The notes under the pieces are model-generated. The model was not told where the DNA came from. It was given only the letters and a program-made list of their open reading frames with translations, and ran no database searches. A stretch of DNA of 22,311 bases, from assembly GCA_944388685.1 (NCBI GenBank), contig CALXJS010000027.1:1-22311 (forward strand), read 5' to 3'. The DNA comes from an uncultured Clostridia bacterium (GTDB lineage: Bacteria; Bacillota_A; Clostridia; TANB77; CAG-508). The translations under genes and the position numbers were made by a program. Shown piece after piece: positions 16,601 to 22,311 of the stretch (within the stretch, counting starts at the first letter, position 1; each line of letters starts with the position of its first letter).

Positions 16601-16798
16601 TCTTTAAGAAAAGGATATGTAAGTTATGTCATCAACACAAGAAATATTGATTCCATAGATCAAGAAACAGATGGAACATATATCAGAAGATGTGCAACAC
16701 AAAATAATGTACCAATGTTTACAGCATTAGATACTGTAAGAGCAGTACTGGATGTGTTAGAAGAAATTACACTTGGCATATCAACAATTGATGAATAA
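13619..16798 (+). CDS. carB: Carbamoyl phosphate synthase large subunit
   Basis: 1059 residues from ATG 13619 (AAAGGA 9 nt upstream; ATG 13610 is too close to it). [20 protein letters not shown] is a typical CarB start. It makes carbamoyl phosphate from bicarbonate, ammonia and two ATP. The two halves are homologous: the first phosphate-binding start [19 protein letters not shown] (about 14-32) and ATP-grasp with [12 protein letters not shown] (about 167-178); the second [16 protein letters not shown] (about 556-571) and [11 protein letters not shown] (about 703-713). An oligomerisation domain lies between (about 400-550). The C-terminal MGS-like domain (about 930-1059, [14 protein letters not shown] and VINTR) binds effectors such as UMP in relatives. 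Intact and of normal length; expected to form an operon with carA. Confidence 0.98.
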   Translation: MPKRKDIKTVLVIGSGPIVIGQAAEFDYAGTQACLALKEEGYKVILVNSNPATIMTDTAIADKVYMEPLTLEYVAKIIRYERPDAILPGIGGQTGLNIAMQLYRKGVLQECQVELLGTSSESIEKAEDREKFKELCQELGEPVLESIIAESEEEGIAAANKIGYPVVLRPAFTLGGTGGGFADNEKELKDLIKHALKLSPVNQVLVEKSIKGYKEIEYEVMRDHNDTAITICNMENLDPVGIHTGDSIVVAPSQTLTNKEYQLLRDSALKIIRALKIEGGCNVQFALDPHSFNYYVIEVNPRVSRSSALASKASGYPIARVSAKIAIGMRLEEIPLANTPASFEPALDYIVCKIPRFPFDKFTLASNKLSTQMKATGEVMSVGRTFEESLLKAIRSLETGVCHIYHKKFDEMETEEMMTYIKDGTDDRIYAIAELMRRDVDLGLIYDTTKIDMFFLEKIKNIVEMEKVLKQNVGDIDTLKAVKKMGFSDKYIAKVWKKKEADIYELRKKNNIYPVYKMIDTCSSEFESYVPYFYSTYEEENESIVSDKKKIIVLGAGPIRIGQGVEFDYSTVHAVKTIKEAGYEAIIINNNPETVSTDYTTSDKLYFEPLTVEDVMNIVELEKPEGVVAALGGQTAINLAGPLSKLGVKIIGTDVNAIEKAENRDAFERVMKDLKLLQPRGEAVTNIEDGIKVASEIGYPVLVRPSYVLGGRAMQIVSNQKALEKYLKTAVEINTEQPVLVDKYITGKELEVDAVCDGKDVFIPGIMEHVEKTGIHSGDSISVYPTFSVSQKAKDTIIDYTVKLGLGIGIVGLYNIQFIVDKNEDVYVIEVNPRSSRTVPFISKSTGYSLADIGTLAMLGKSLKEQGITQVYPKEKEKWYVKAPAFSFSKLSGLDATLSPEMKSTGEAIGYDKKLTRALYKALQSSGMKLANYGTIFVTIADKDKEEALPLIRRFYNLGFNIEATKGTAKFLKEHGIRTRVKKKISEGSEEILESLRKGYVSYVINTRNIDSIDQETDGTYIRRCATQNNVPMFTALDTVRAVLDVLEEITLGISTIDE

Positions 16799-16802
16799 AT
16801 AG

Positions 16803-16846
16803 AAAAAAGTAAATCTTGTAAATAAAATGCAGATTTACTTTTTTTT
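16803..16846 (+). terminator. Intrinsic terminator of carAB
   Basis: 14-bp stem (16803-16816 with 16831-16844, core GTAAATCT/AGATTTAC), A-tract on the left and T-tract on the right, 4 nt after the carB stop. Confidence 0.9.
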
Positions 16847-16903
16847 GCCATGACAAATATTTATGCTTTTTCGAGAACTTAAATATATATAGTTAAATTA
16901 AAG

Positions 16904-16932
16904 TTGTAACCTTTTTCTAAAAATGATAAATA
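16904..16932 (+). promoter_or_regulatory. Weak candidate promoter for the sigma-factor operon
   Basis: TTGTAA (16904-16909) with TAAATA (16927-16932) at 17 bp is a poor sigma-A match. The embedded TGTAAC (16905-16910) followed by a T-rich spacer is reminiscent of ECF -35 elements, which would fit autoregulation, but the -10 is unclear. Confidence 0.25.
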
Positions 16933-16996
16933 TATAAGTGGAAAGTATAGATTTTTCCAACCAGATTTGTAGCTTAGGGAAGGAAAGTTAGTAAAA

Positions 16997-17533
16997 ATGA
17001 AAAACGAAAAAACGATTGAAAATTATATAGTAGATAATGAATTAGATATGCCAAGAGTGTTTGATGAGTATTATCACTATGTAAGTACCATTATAAAAAA
17101 TAAACAGACTATCAAAATAGAAGATGAAGAAGAGATGATAGCAGATGTGTTTTTGATTTTATGGAAAAACAAAGATAAATTAGATAGAAAAGCTATTTTT
17201 AGTCCATATATAGCAGGAATTACTAAAAGATTGATTTATAAAAAATATAAAGAACTTAGCAAGATGATGCAATTTTCTCAATATGAAGATGAAATGGTTA
17301 GTCATTTTAATGTGGATAATATTGTAGAACAGAAAGAAATGAATGATTGTATTACAAGGAATTTAAAAACATTAGGTAATACAGAATATGAAATTTTTAA
17401 GAAATTTTATTACGAAGGAAAAAAAGTAAAGCAAATTGCAAAAGAGATGAACATAAGTAATAGCAATGTAAAAACAAAACTACATAGAACGAGAAAAAAG
17501 ATAAAAGAAATTTTAAAAGTAGGAGGTTTTTAA
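16997..17533 (+). CDS. ECF-type RNA polymerase sigma factor
   Basis: 178 residues, ATG after GGAAGGAAAG. Region 2 (about 15-90) contains FDEYYHYVSTII, EEMIADVFLILWKNKDKL (RNA polymerase and -10 contacts) and FSPYIAGITKRLIYKKYK. The region 4 helix-turn-helix (about 118-172) contains LGNTEYEIFKKFYYEGKKVKQIAKEM and NVKTKLHRTRKKIKEIL for -35 recognition. Regions 1 and 3 are absent, as expected for ECF sigma factors. The next gene starts 1 nt after its stop and encodes a membrane protein of the kind that sequesters such sigma factors. The stimulus and regulon are unknown; envelope stress is plausible because both downstream products face outside. Confidence 0.93.
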   Translation: MKNEKTIENYIVDNELDMPRVFDEYYHYVSTIIKNKQTIKIEDEEEMIADVFLILWKNKDKLDRKAIFSPYIAGITKRLIYKKYKELSKMMQFSQYEDEMVSHFNVDNIVEQKEMNDCITRNLKTLGNTEYEIFKKFYYEGKKVKQIAKEMNISNSNVKTKLHRTRKKIKEILKVGGF

Positions 17534-17534
17534 A

Positions 17535-18821
17535 ATGGGAAAAGACAAAATTTTTGAAAATATCCAAGAAAATATTGCCATTGAAAACTTTAGAACAATA
17601 CATAAAAGACATGAAAGAACAAAAAAGATATTACAAAGTACACTAACAGTCATGATTTGCTGTTTATCTATAACAGGAATTGTTTTTGCAAAAGATATTT
17701 CTACAAAATTGTATAATAACTTCTTTATGACAGGTAAAGGTATGGAAACTGCAATGAATGAAGGATACATTGAAGATACTAATATGGATTATGAAAATGC
17801 TAATACAACTGTGGAAAATATAGAAACAGGAGAAATTATAGAAGATGTTGAGACAAAAGTAAAAGTATCTGAATTTGTTATGGATGATTTCAATTTGAGC
17901 ATTACATTTGATGTTGAACTATCTGAAAAAGCGAAAGAACTTGTAACAGCAGATGAAATATGGAAATTCAATTTTCCAGATTTAGTGATATCAGATGAAA
18001 ATAATATTGTTTTGTATTGTCAATCAGGGGTTAGATATGAAGAATTTAGCAAAGAGAAAAATTTGGGATTAGATTATAATGAAGCAATGGACCAAAAAAT
18101 GTACATTGGAAGTGGTGTGAATATCATTCCTGTTCAAAGAGAAGGGAATCATGTAAAAGTAATTTACAATATTTATACAGGTGGAGATAGTCACTATCCA
18201 AAAAGTAAAACGCTAACAATAGATATGACGAAAATTAATATTTCTGAAAATGAACAAGCAAGTATGGGAGAAGAGGAAATTACCCTTACAGGAGATTGGC
18301 ATTTTGATATAGCAGTTCCAGAAAAAATGTATAATAGACAATCTGTTGTATATACGCAAACAGATACCACAAATGAAGATTATCAAGTGGAATCTGCAAC
18401 TTTATATGATACTGGAATGGAAATTACAGCAAAGGTACAAACAGAAGCATTACCAGAACATCCAAAATTTTTAGAGTATGATTTTTATGATAGTTTATCA
18501 GATGACGACCCTTTAAAAAATCAAGATATTTTAGGATATATTAGTTGGAAAGAGCGACAAACAGATGCATACAAAGAGTATCATAAAAAAATAAATGAAT
18601 TGACAGATATTACGGTATATTTAACAAATGATAATGGAGAAAAATTCACATTGATACAAGGTCCAAATGAAAATGGTTCAGTAGGGGTTAATGAAGAAGG
18701 AATTTTGACATTTAAAGGTATGTTTGATTTAACAAAATATAATCAAGCAGAAACTGTCAGCGTTCATTTTGAATACAATAATCAGACAGAAGAAGTAGTC
18801 CTAAAGAAAGGGGATGAATAA
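17535..18821 (+). CDS. Membrane anti-sigma candidate (DUF4179-like)
   Basis: 428 residues, ATG with AGGAGG inside the end of the sigma gene (translational coupling likely). Topology: about 31 cytoplasmic residues (MGKDKIFENIQENIAIENFR...KRHERTKK), one membrane helix (about 32-52) and a large extracytoplasmic part. The outside part holds a segment like DUF4179 (FVMDDFNLSITFDVELSEKAKELVTADEIWKFNFPDLVISDENN), then beta-rich sequence to the end. In related operons the short N-terminus binds the sigma factor and the outside domain senses a signal. No zinc-binding HxxxCxxC anti-sigma motif is seen, so this would be a non-ZAS type. The function is inferred from topology, domain pattern and operon order. 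Confidence 0.85.
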   Translation: MGKDKIFENIQENIAIENFRTIHKRHERTKKILQSTLTVMICCLSITGIVFAKDISTKLYNNFFMTGKGMETAMNEGYIEDTNMDYENANTTVENIETGEIIEDVETKVKVSEFVMDDFNLSITFDVELSEKAKELVTADEIWKFNFPDLVISDENNIVLYCQSGVRYEEFSKEKNLGLDYNEAMDQKMYIGSGVNIIPVQREGNHVKVIYNIYTGGDSHYPKSKTLTIDMTKINISENEQASMGEEEITLTGDWHFDIAVPEKMYNRQSVVYTQTDTTNEDYQVESATLYDTGMEITAKVQTEALPEHPKFLEYDFYDSLSDDDPLKNQDILGYISWKERQTDAYKEYHKKINELTDITVYLTNDNGEKFTLIQGPNENGSVGVNEEGILTFKGMFDLTKYNQAETVSVHFEYNNQTEEVVLKKGDE

Positions 18822-18825
18822 TGAT

Positions 18826-19476
18826 ATGAAAAAGAAAGTATTATGCATTTTTGTGATTATGATAATTGCAATAGCCAGTATTTCTAATATCGTATTTGCA
18901 GATGAAATCCTTACATTACAAGAAAAAAATACAATAGCAGAACAGTTCTTTGAAGATTGGATAGAAGCATATAAAAATGAAGATGTACCTGAAAATAGAA
19001 GAATCACAGATTATAGTATGGGAAGCATTGGTATGGATGATATAAGTGAAAATGAATTTTTAGCAACTATTGAATTTACTGTGACACCTGTTTCAATAGA
19101 AAATACAGAATGGAATTATGGGGAACCAGAAACAATATTATGGGATGAACACCCATTCATTTGGTATGTAAAAAACAATATATGTTATATCAAAATAAAA
19201 ATGGAAAATGGAGAATATCAAGTAGAATATATTCGTGAAACACCAGAAGGATATGATGAATTTGCACAAAGATTTGAAGAATATAAGAAAACACATGAGC
19301 AAGAAGAAGTTTCAAATACACAAATTCAAGGAGAAGAAACAGAAAATCAATTAGCAAATCAAGAAATAGAAAAAATGAGCAATGGAATTGTAATTGGGTG
19401 TTCAGGAATTTTAGTGACCATAATCAGTTTATTAATTATAAAATTTGTTAAATATAAAAGAAAAACAAAACATTAA
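18826..19476 (+). CDS. Exported single-pass membrane protein of the sigma operon, unknown function
   Basis: 216 residues from ATG 18826. The alternative ATG 18814 directly abuts the AAAGGGG site and is less likely. The N-terminal signal peptide (about 1-26, MKKKVLCIFVIMIIAIASIS, cleavage near VFA) is followed by an acidic extracytoplasmic domain (about 27-180) with EQFFEDWIEAYKNED and a Trp/Tyr-rich beta part (TEWNYGEPE, FIWYVKNN). A C-terminal helix (about 187-207) and a basic tail anchor it. The first part resembles the helical segments of NTF2/SnoaL-like exported domains, but this is a guess. It lies 4 nt after the anti-sigma gene. As third member it could be a co-sensor or a target of the sigma factor. 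Confidence 0.85.
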   Translation: MKKKVLCIFVIMIIAIASISNIVFADEILTLQEKNTIAEQFFEDWIEAYKNEDVPENRRITDYSMGSIGMDDISENEFLATIEFTVTPVSIENTEWNYGEPETILWDEHPFIWYVKNNICYIKIKMENGEYQVEYIRETPEGYDEFAQRFEEYKKTHEQEEVSNTQIQGEETENQLANQEIEKMSNGIVIGCSGILVTIISLLIIKFVKYKRKTKH

Positions 19477-19539
19477 GTGATATAAAGAGAAGTATGAAAT
19501 AAATTGAATATCCATCAAGTTTAAGGTTATACACGATTG

Positions 19540-19577
19540 TTCTCGAATAGGAAAAAGCATTTTTTCCTATTCGAGAA
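19540..19577. terminator. Bidirectional terminator between convergent genes
   Basis: Perfect 17-bp stem (19540-19556 with 19561-19577) with loop GCAT, five A/T pairs next to the loop, TTTTA after it on the plus strand and A-rich sequence before it. It separates the sigma operon from the minus-strand HxlR gene. Confidence 0.9.
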
Positions 19578-19601
19578 TTTTACTTTAGCAATTATAAACA
19601 T

Positions 19602-19931
19602 TCAATTTTGAGAAGATTTTTCTCTATATTCATTTCCCCATTTTACCATAGAATCTAAAATAGGTTTTAAGCTTAATCCCGTTTCAGTAAGAGAATATTC
19701 AACTCTTGGCGGAACTTCGGCATATACTTTTCGTTTTACAAGACCAGAAGCTTCCATTTGTCTTAAATTATTGGTTAATACCTTTTGCGTAATACCAGTA
19801 ACAGATTTTCTTAATTCTCCAAATCGTTTCGTTCCTGTTAATAAATCTCTAATAATTAAAACTTTCCATTTTTCTCCAATTAATCCCATCGTGATTTCTA
19901 CAGGACAAGCAGGTAAATCCTTTTTTGTCAT
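19602..19931 (-). CDS. HxlR-family (winged helix) transcriptional regulator
   Basis: 109 residues on the minus strand, ATG at 19931 behind AGGAGG. HxlR/DUF24 signature: CPVEITMGLIGEKWKVLIIRDLLTGTKRFGELRKSVTGITQKVLTNNLRQMEASGLVKRKVYAEVPPRVEY, then SLTETGLSLKPILDSMVKWG. C9 sits at the position of the conserved redox- or electrophile-sensing cysteine in YodB, CatR and HypR. Such proteins usually repress a divergent oxidoreductase or detoxification gene and their own gene. The divergent gene here encodes an MBL-like protein, its likely target. Confidence in the family is high; the signal is inferred. Confidence 0.95.
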   Translation of the reverse strand: MTKKDLPACPVEITMGLIGEKWKVLIIRDLLTGTKRFGELRKSVTGITQKVLTNNLRQMEASGLVKRKVYAEVPPRVEYSLTETGLSLKPILDSMVKWGNEYREKSSQN

Positions 19932-20327
19932 TGATAAATACCTCCTAAGAATTTTTTGATTTTGCTAATATGTATTTTTTTATACAATAATAACAAAAAA
20001 ATAATGAAAAGTAAACTAAATAATTTTACAAAATCAGTTATAATTTAAAATTTTGTTGCAATCCACAGTTTAAAAATTTAGACTTGCAAACCTTCTAAAA
20101 TACATAATTGTTACTTTGAGGAAACTATGCCACTTTAAAGTGCCTACTTTACAAAAGGAAAAAAGGCATTTACAATATGTTTAGAAATTGAAAAACGTAG
20201 CTACTAATTTTCAAAAAATCAAAGAAGAGGAAAAGGTTGAAAAATATTTTTTACATTATAGGAAATTGTATTTCCTGCAATGCAAAAAACAAAATTAGAT
20301 ATGGCCTTGGAAAGGAAATGAAAGAAA
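19932..20327. promoter_or_regulatory. HxlR / MBL-like divergent regulatory region
   Basis: 396 nt without a convincing gene. For HxlR (minus strand) a promoter can be read: TTTACT (complement of 20010-20015) and TATTAT (complement of 19987-19992) with 17 bp between. A TATAAT on the plus strand (20039-20044) lacks a good -35. A 12-bp perfect palindrome CACTTTAAAGTG (20131-20142) lies about 186 nt before the MBL-like gene, flanked by further ACTTT words (20113 and 20147 region), and could be the HxlR operator. The rest is AT-rich; short open stretches are not credible genes. Confidence 0.45.
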
Positions 20328-21122
20328 ATGGAAAGTGTAAAAAAGAATTTGAAAAAAGGATATGTAGAAGTATATAATTTTGGAGAGATAAAATTACATA
20401 GCTATCAAACAAATGATTTAATGAATGATGAAAGCTATATTTTAGAAAATGATAAAAATGTATTATTAATAGAATTCCCAGCATTTTATGATAATTTAGA
20501 AGAATTTGAAACATATGTAAAAGGATTAAATAAACATATAGTAGGAAAAGTATTTTCAGACCATCCAAATGGAGGAACAATTCTAAAAGATGTAAAAGGT
20601 TATGCTTCAGAAGGAACAATAAAATCTATGAAAGAAGGAACTATTCACAATTTGGTAACTGGATTTGAAAGTTCATTTGGAGGGGCTTTTGCAAAAGAAT
20701 ATCATGAAATAACAGATATTTTAAAAGACAATACAGTCAATATTGGTGGATTTGAATTAAATATAACGTATCATGATGAAAACATTGAAATTGAATTACC
20801 ACAAATCAATTGTATATATACCCATATGTTAGGACATGATTGTCATTCAATTGTTGCAGGAGAAGGCCATGCAAATGCAATTATAGCACAATTAAAAGGA
20901 TATAAAGAAAAAGGATATAACTTAATATTATCTAGTCATTATGTACCAGAAACAATGGCAGATGTTGATACAAAAATTGCTTATATTGAGGACTTAAAAG
21001 TATTAGCAAAAGAATCTTCAAATGCAGAAGAATTCAAAGACAAAGTAAAAGCAAAATTTCCAACATATAGTGGATTAAATTATTTAGATATGACAGCAGG
21101 ATATTTCTTTGCAGAAAATTAA
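20328..21122 (+). CDS. MBL-like metallo-hydrolase family protein
   Basis: 264 residues, ATG 20328 after AAAGGA (11 nt). The fold pattern resembles metallo-beta-lactamase-like proteins: LHSYQTNDLMNDESYILENDKNVLLIEFPAF is the opening beta-hairpin region with the substrate-entry strand, then VFSDHPNGG (H79), INCIYTHMLGHDCHSIV (H170, H173) and LILSSHYVPE (H204). The canonical HxHxDH motif is absent; one His remains at that place. Metal binding and hydrolase activity are therefore uncertain. It is divergent from an HxlR regulator and 96 nt before the macrodomain/SirTM pair, with hairpins between. It is likely an electrophile- or redox-induced protein; the substrate is unknown. Confidence 0.75.
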   Translation: MESVKKNLKKGYVEVYNFGEIKLHSYQTNDLMNDESYILENDKNVLLIEFPAFYDNLEEFETYVKGLNKHIVGKVFSDHPNGGTILKDVKGYASEGTIKSMKEGTIHNLVTGFESSFGGAFAKEYHEITDILKDNTVNIGGFELNITYHDENIEIELPQINCIYTHMLGHDCHSIVAGEGHANAIIAQLKGYKEKGYNLILSSHYVPETMADVDTKIAYIEDLKVLAKESSNAEEFKDKVKAKFPTYSGLNYLDMTAGYFFAEN

Positions 21123-21130
21123 AACGAGAC

Positions 21131-21196
21131 GGTGAACTTTAAAGTCTGTCTCTAAAGTTCACCGAAAGTTTAAAGGATTGCTACAAGGCAGTCCTT
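21131..21196 (+). terminator. Two tandem hairpins between MBL-like and macrodomain genes
   Basis: First stem GGTGAACTTTA (21131-21141) with TAAAGTTCACC (21153-21163), 11 bp. Second stem AAGGATTGC (21173-21181) with GCAGTCCTT (21188-21196), one G-U, followed by AAAAAGC. Neither has a good U-tract, so they may only weaken readthrough. The macrodomain gene may still share the transcript. Confidence 0.5.
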
Positions 21197-21218
21197 AAAA
21201 AGCTTATAATTGGAGATG

Positions 21219-22031
21219 ATGATTTTGGAAAAATTAGATTTTTTAATTCAATATTTATTAAAAGAAAATAGAGAAGTAAACATAGATAAACTTCCAACAG
21301 ATATAACCGAAAAAAAGAATTTGTATCGTTCACTTTGTAATATTAGAGAGCCAAAGCCAATTTCAGAAGAGTATTTAGAAGTTGAGAATACATATTTACA
21401 AGAAGAATTAGAGAAAAAAGATATTATAAAAGTAGAAGATATAAAACCTATTGCTGTTATAATAAAAGAATCTAATTTAGAAAATAAAAACCAAATATGT
21501 TTATGGCAGGGAGATATAACTACATTGCATATTGATTCAATTGTTAATGCTGCAAACTCACAAGGATTAGGTTGCTTTGTGCCTTGCCATAAGTGTATTG
21601 ATAATCAAATTCATACAATGGCAGGTGTAGGACTAAGACTAGCATGCAACGAAATTATGAAAAAGAAAGATTATCAGTTGAAAACTGGGGAAGCCATTAT
21701 CACAAAGGGATATAATTTACCTGCCAAATATGTAATCCATACAGTTGGACCAATTATATATGATAAGGTTACGCAACTAGAGGAACAACAATTAGCAGAC
21801 TGTTATATTAATAGTTTGCAATTAGCTATGGATAATGGAATACGCACGATTGCTTTTCCATGTATTTCAACTGGAGAATTTCGATTTCCAAAAGAACAAG
21901 CAAGTAAAATTGCAATTGCCACAGTAGATAATTTTTTAAAACGTAATAGTGAGAAATTTGAAAAAATTGTCTTTAATGTATTTACAGAGGATGACAAAAG
22001 AATTTATGAAAAGAATATAGATATGGTGTAA
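21219..22031 (+). CDS. Zinc-type macrodomain ADP-ribosyl hydrolase, SirTM-linked
   Basis: About 270 residues; the start is uncertain. GGAG (21212-21215) best fits TTG 21225 (9 nt), with ATG 21219, 21216 and 21210 in frame. An N-terminal helical part (about 1-85) precedes the macrodomain. Numbered from 21219: LWQGDITTLHIDSIVNAANS (about 95-114) is the ADP-ribose-binding strand. GCFVPCHKCIDNQIHTMAG (about 118-136) is the Cys/His/Cys insert of zinc-containing macrodomains. GEAIITKGYNLPAKYVIHTVGP and IAFPCISTGEF (about 211-221) form the phosphate loop. This subtype is known to remove ADP-ribose added by the class M sirtuin encoded in the same operon, and the sirtuin gene indeed follows 20 nt later. 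Lipoyl-carrier GcvH-L and ligase genes usually belong to the set but would lie outside the window. Confidence 0.93.
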   Translation: MILEKLDFLIQYLLKENREVNIDKLPTDITEKKNLYRSLCNIREPKPISEEYLEVENTYLQEELEKKDIIKVEDIKPIAVIIKESNLENKNQICLWQGDITTLHIDSIVNAANSQGLGCFVPCHKCIDNQIHTMAGVGLRLACNEIMKKKDYQLKTGEAIITKGYNLPAKYVIHTVGPIIYDKVTQLEEQQLADCYINSLQLAMDNGIRTIAFPCISTGEFRFPKEQASKIAIATVDNFLKRNSEKFEKIVFNVFTEDDKRIYEKNIDMV

Positions 22032-22051
22032 ATTTATTATAGAAAAGAGGA

Positions 22052-22311
22052 ATGAATTTGGAAGAATATAAAATTCGATTACAAAATGCGAAACAAGTAA
22101 TCCATAATGCGAATTATATATTAATTGGTGCAGGTGCTGGACTTTCAACAGCTGGTGGATTAGAATATGGTGGAGAAAGTTTTCAAAGAGATTATAAAGA
22201 ATTCATTGAAAAATATCATTTTGAAGATTTGTACACAGCATCATTTTATCCATTTTCTTCACAAGAAGAAAAATGGGCATTTTGGGCAAGATTAATAAAA
22301 TTAAATAGATT
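22052..22311 (+). CDS. Class M sirtuin (SirTM), 3'-truncated by window edge
   Basis: Open to the last base. ATG 22052 or TTG 22058 is the start; AGAGG (22046-22050) fits the TTG better. The visible 86 residues show the NAD-binding loop GAGAGLSTAGGLEYGG and then FQRDYKEFIEKYHFEDLYTASFYPF...EEKWAFWARLI, the pattern of macrodomain-linked sirtuins rather than ordinary deacetylases. SirTM enzymes transfer ADP-ribose from NAD+ to the lipoylated GcvH-L protein in characterised Staphylococcus and Streptococcus systems. The pairing with the zinc macrodomain eraser just upstream supports this. The catalytic His and zinc-ribbon cysteines lie outside the window. Confidence 0.9.
   Translation, partial: MNLEEYKIRLQNAKQVIHNANYILIGAGAGLSTAGGLEYGGESFQRDYKEFIEKYHFEDLYTASFYPFSSQEEKWAFWARLIKLNR

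Noticed and set aside
20251..20619. Minus-strand 122-codon open frame
   Set aside because: Antisense to the MBL-like gene; Leu/His-rich composition typical of the complement of an AT-rich coding strand.

Overview
The window is AT-rich DNA with AGGAGG-type ribosome binding sites, few G/C-ending codons and heavy use of AGA and ATA. This points to a low-GC Bacillota, most likely an uncultured Clostridia-type, probably host-associated, bacterium. UGA is used as stop. Species cannot be named from the sequence alone.

Layout. 1-2209: the 3' end of metG, then a membrane-anchored NodB polysaccharide deacetylase. 2294-4681: a 795-residue cytoplasmic protein I do not recognise. 4926-6179: a secreted GH25 lysozyme with three LysM repeats, then tRNA-Leu(CAA) with its own promoter and strong terminators. 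6675-7955: a membrane-anchored serpin. 8122-9708: a cassette of a small two-helix membrane protein, a HipA-like kinase (frameshifted) and a small protein resembling the detached N-subdomain of HipA. It shares a near-duplicate promoter with the serpin. 9720-12003: a decay zone holding an orphan protein broken by two frameshifts, an isochorismatase tail, an intact flavin-reductase-like gene, and an aldo-keto reductase with an internal deletion behind an intact MerR-type promoter.

12147-16798: carA and carB, preceded by a promoter, a 27-codon leader ORF and an abutting terminator (attenuator architecture). They are separated by a 126-nt imperfect hairpin that includes the last codons of carA. 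16997-19476: an ECF-type sigma factor, a DUF4179-like membrane anti-sigma candidate and a third exported/membrane protein form an operon. 19602-19931 (minus): an HxlR-family regulator, divergent from an MBL-like protein (20328-21122). 21219 to the end: a zinc-type macrodomain protein followed by the start of a class M sirtuin (SirTM), the known pair for reversible protein ADP-ribosylation.

How the genes relate. Lysozyme, deacetylase and possibly the sigma/anti-sigma operon concern the cell envelope. The serpin faces outward and probably guards against host or competitor proteases. The HxlR, MerR-operator and SirTM loci look like redox or electrophile stress responses. The strongest candidates for something new are the split HipA-like cassette with its membrane partner, the carAB leader attenuator and the large carA-carB hairpin.
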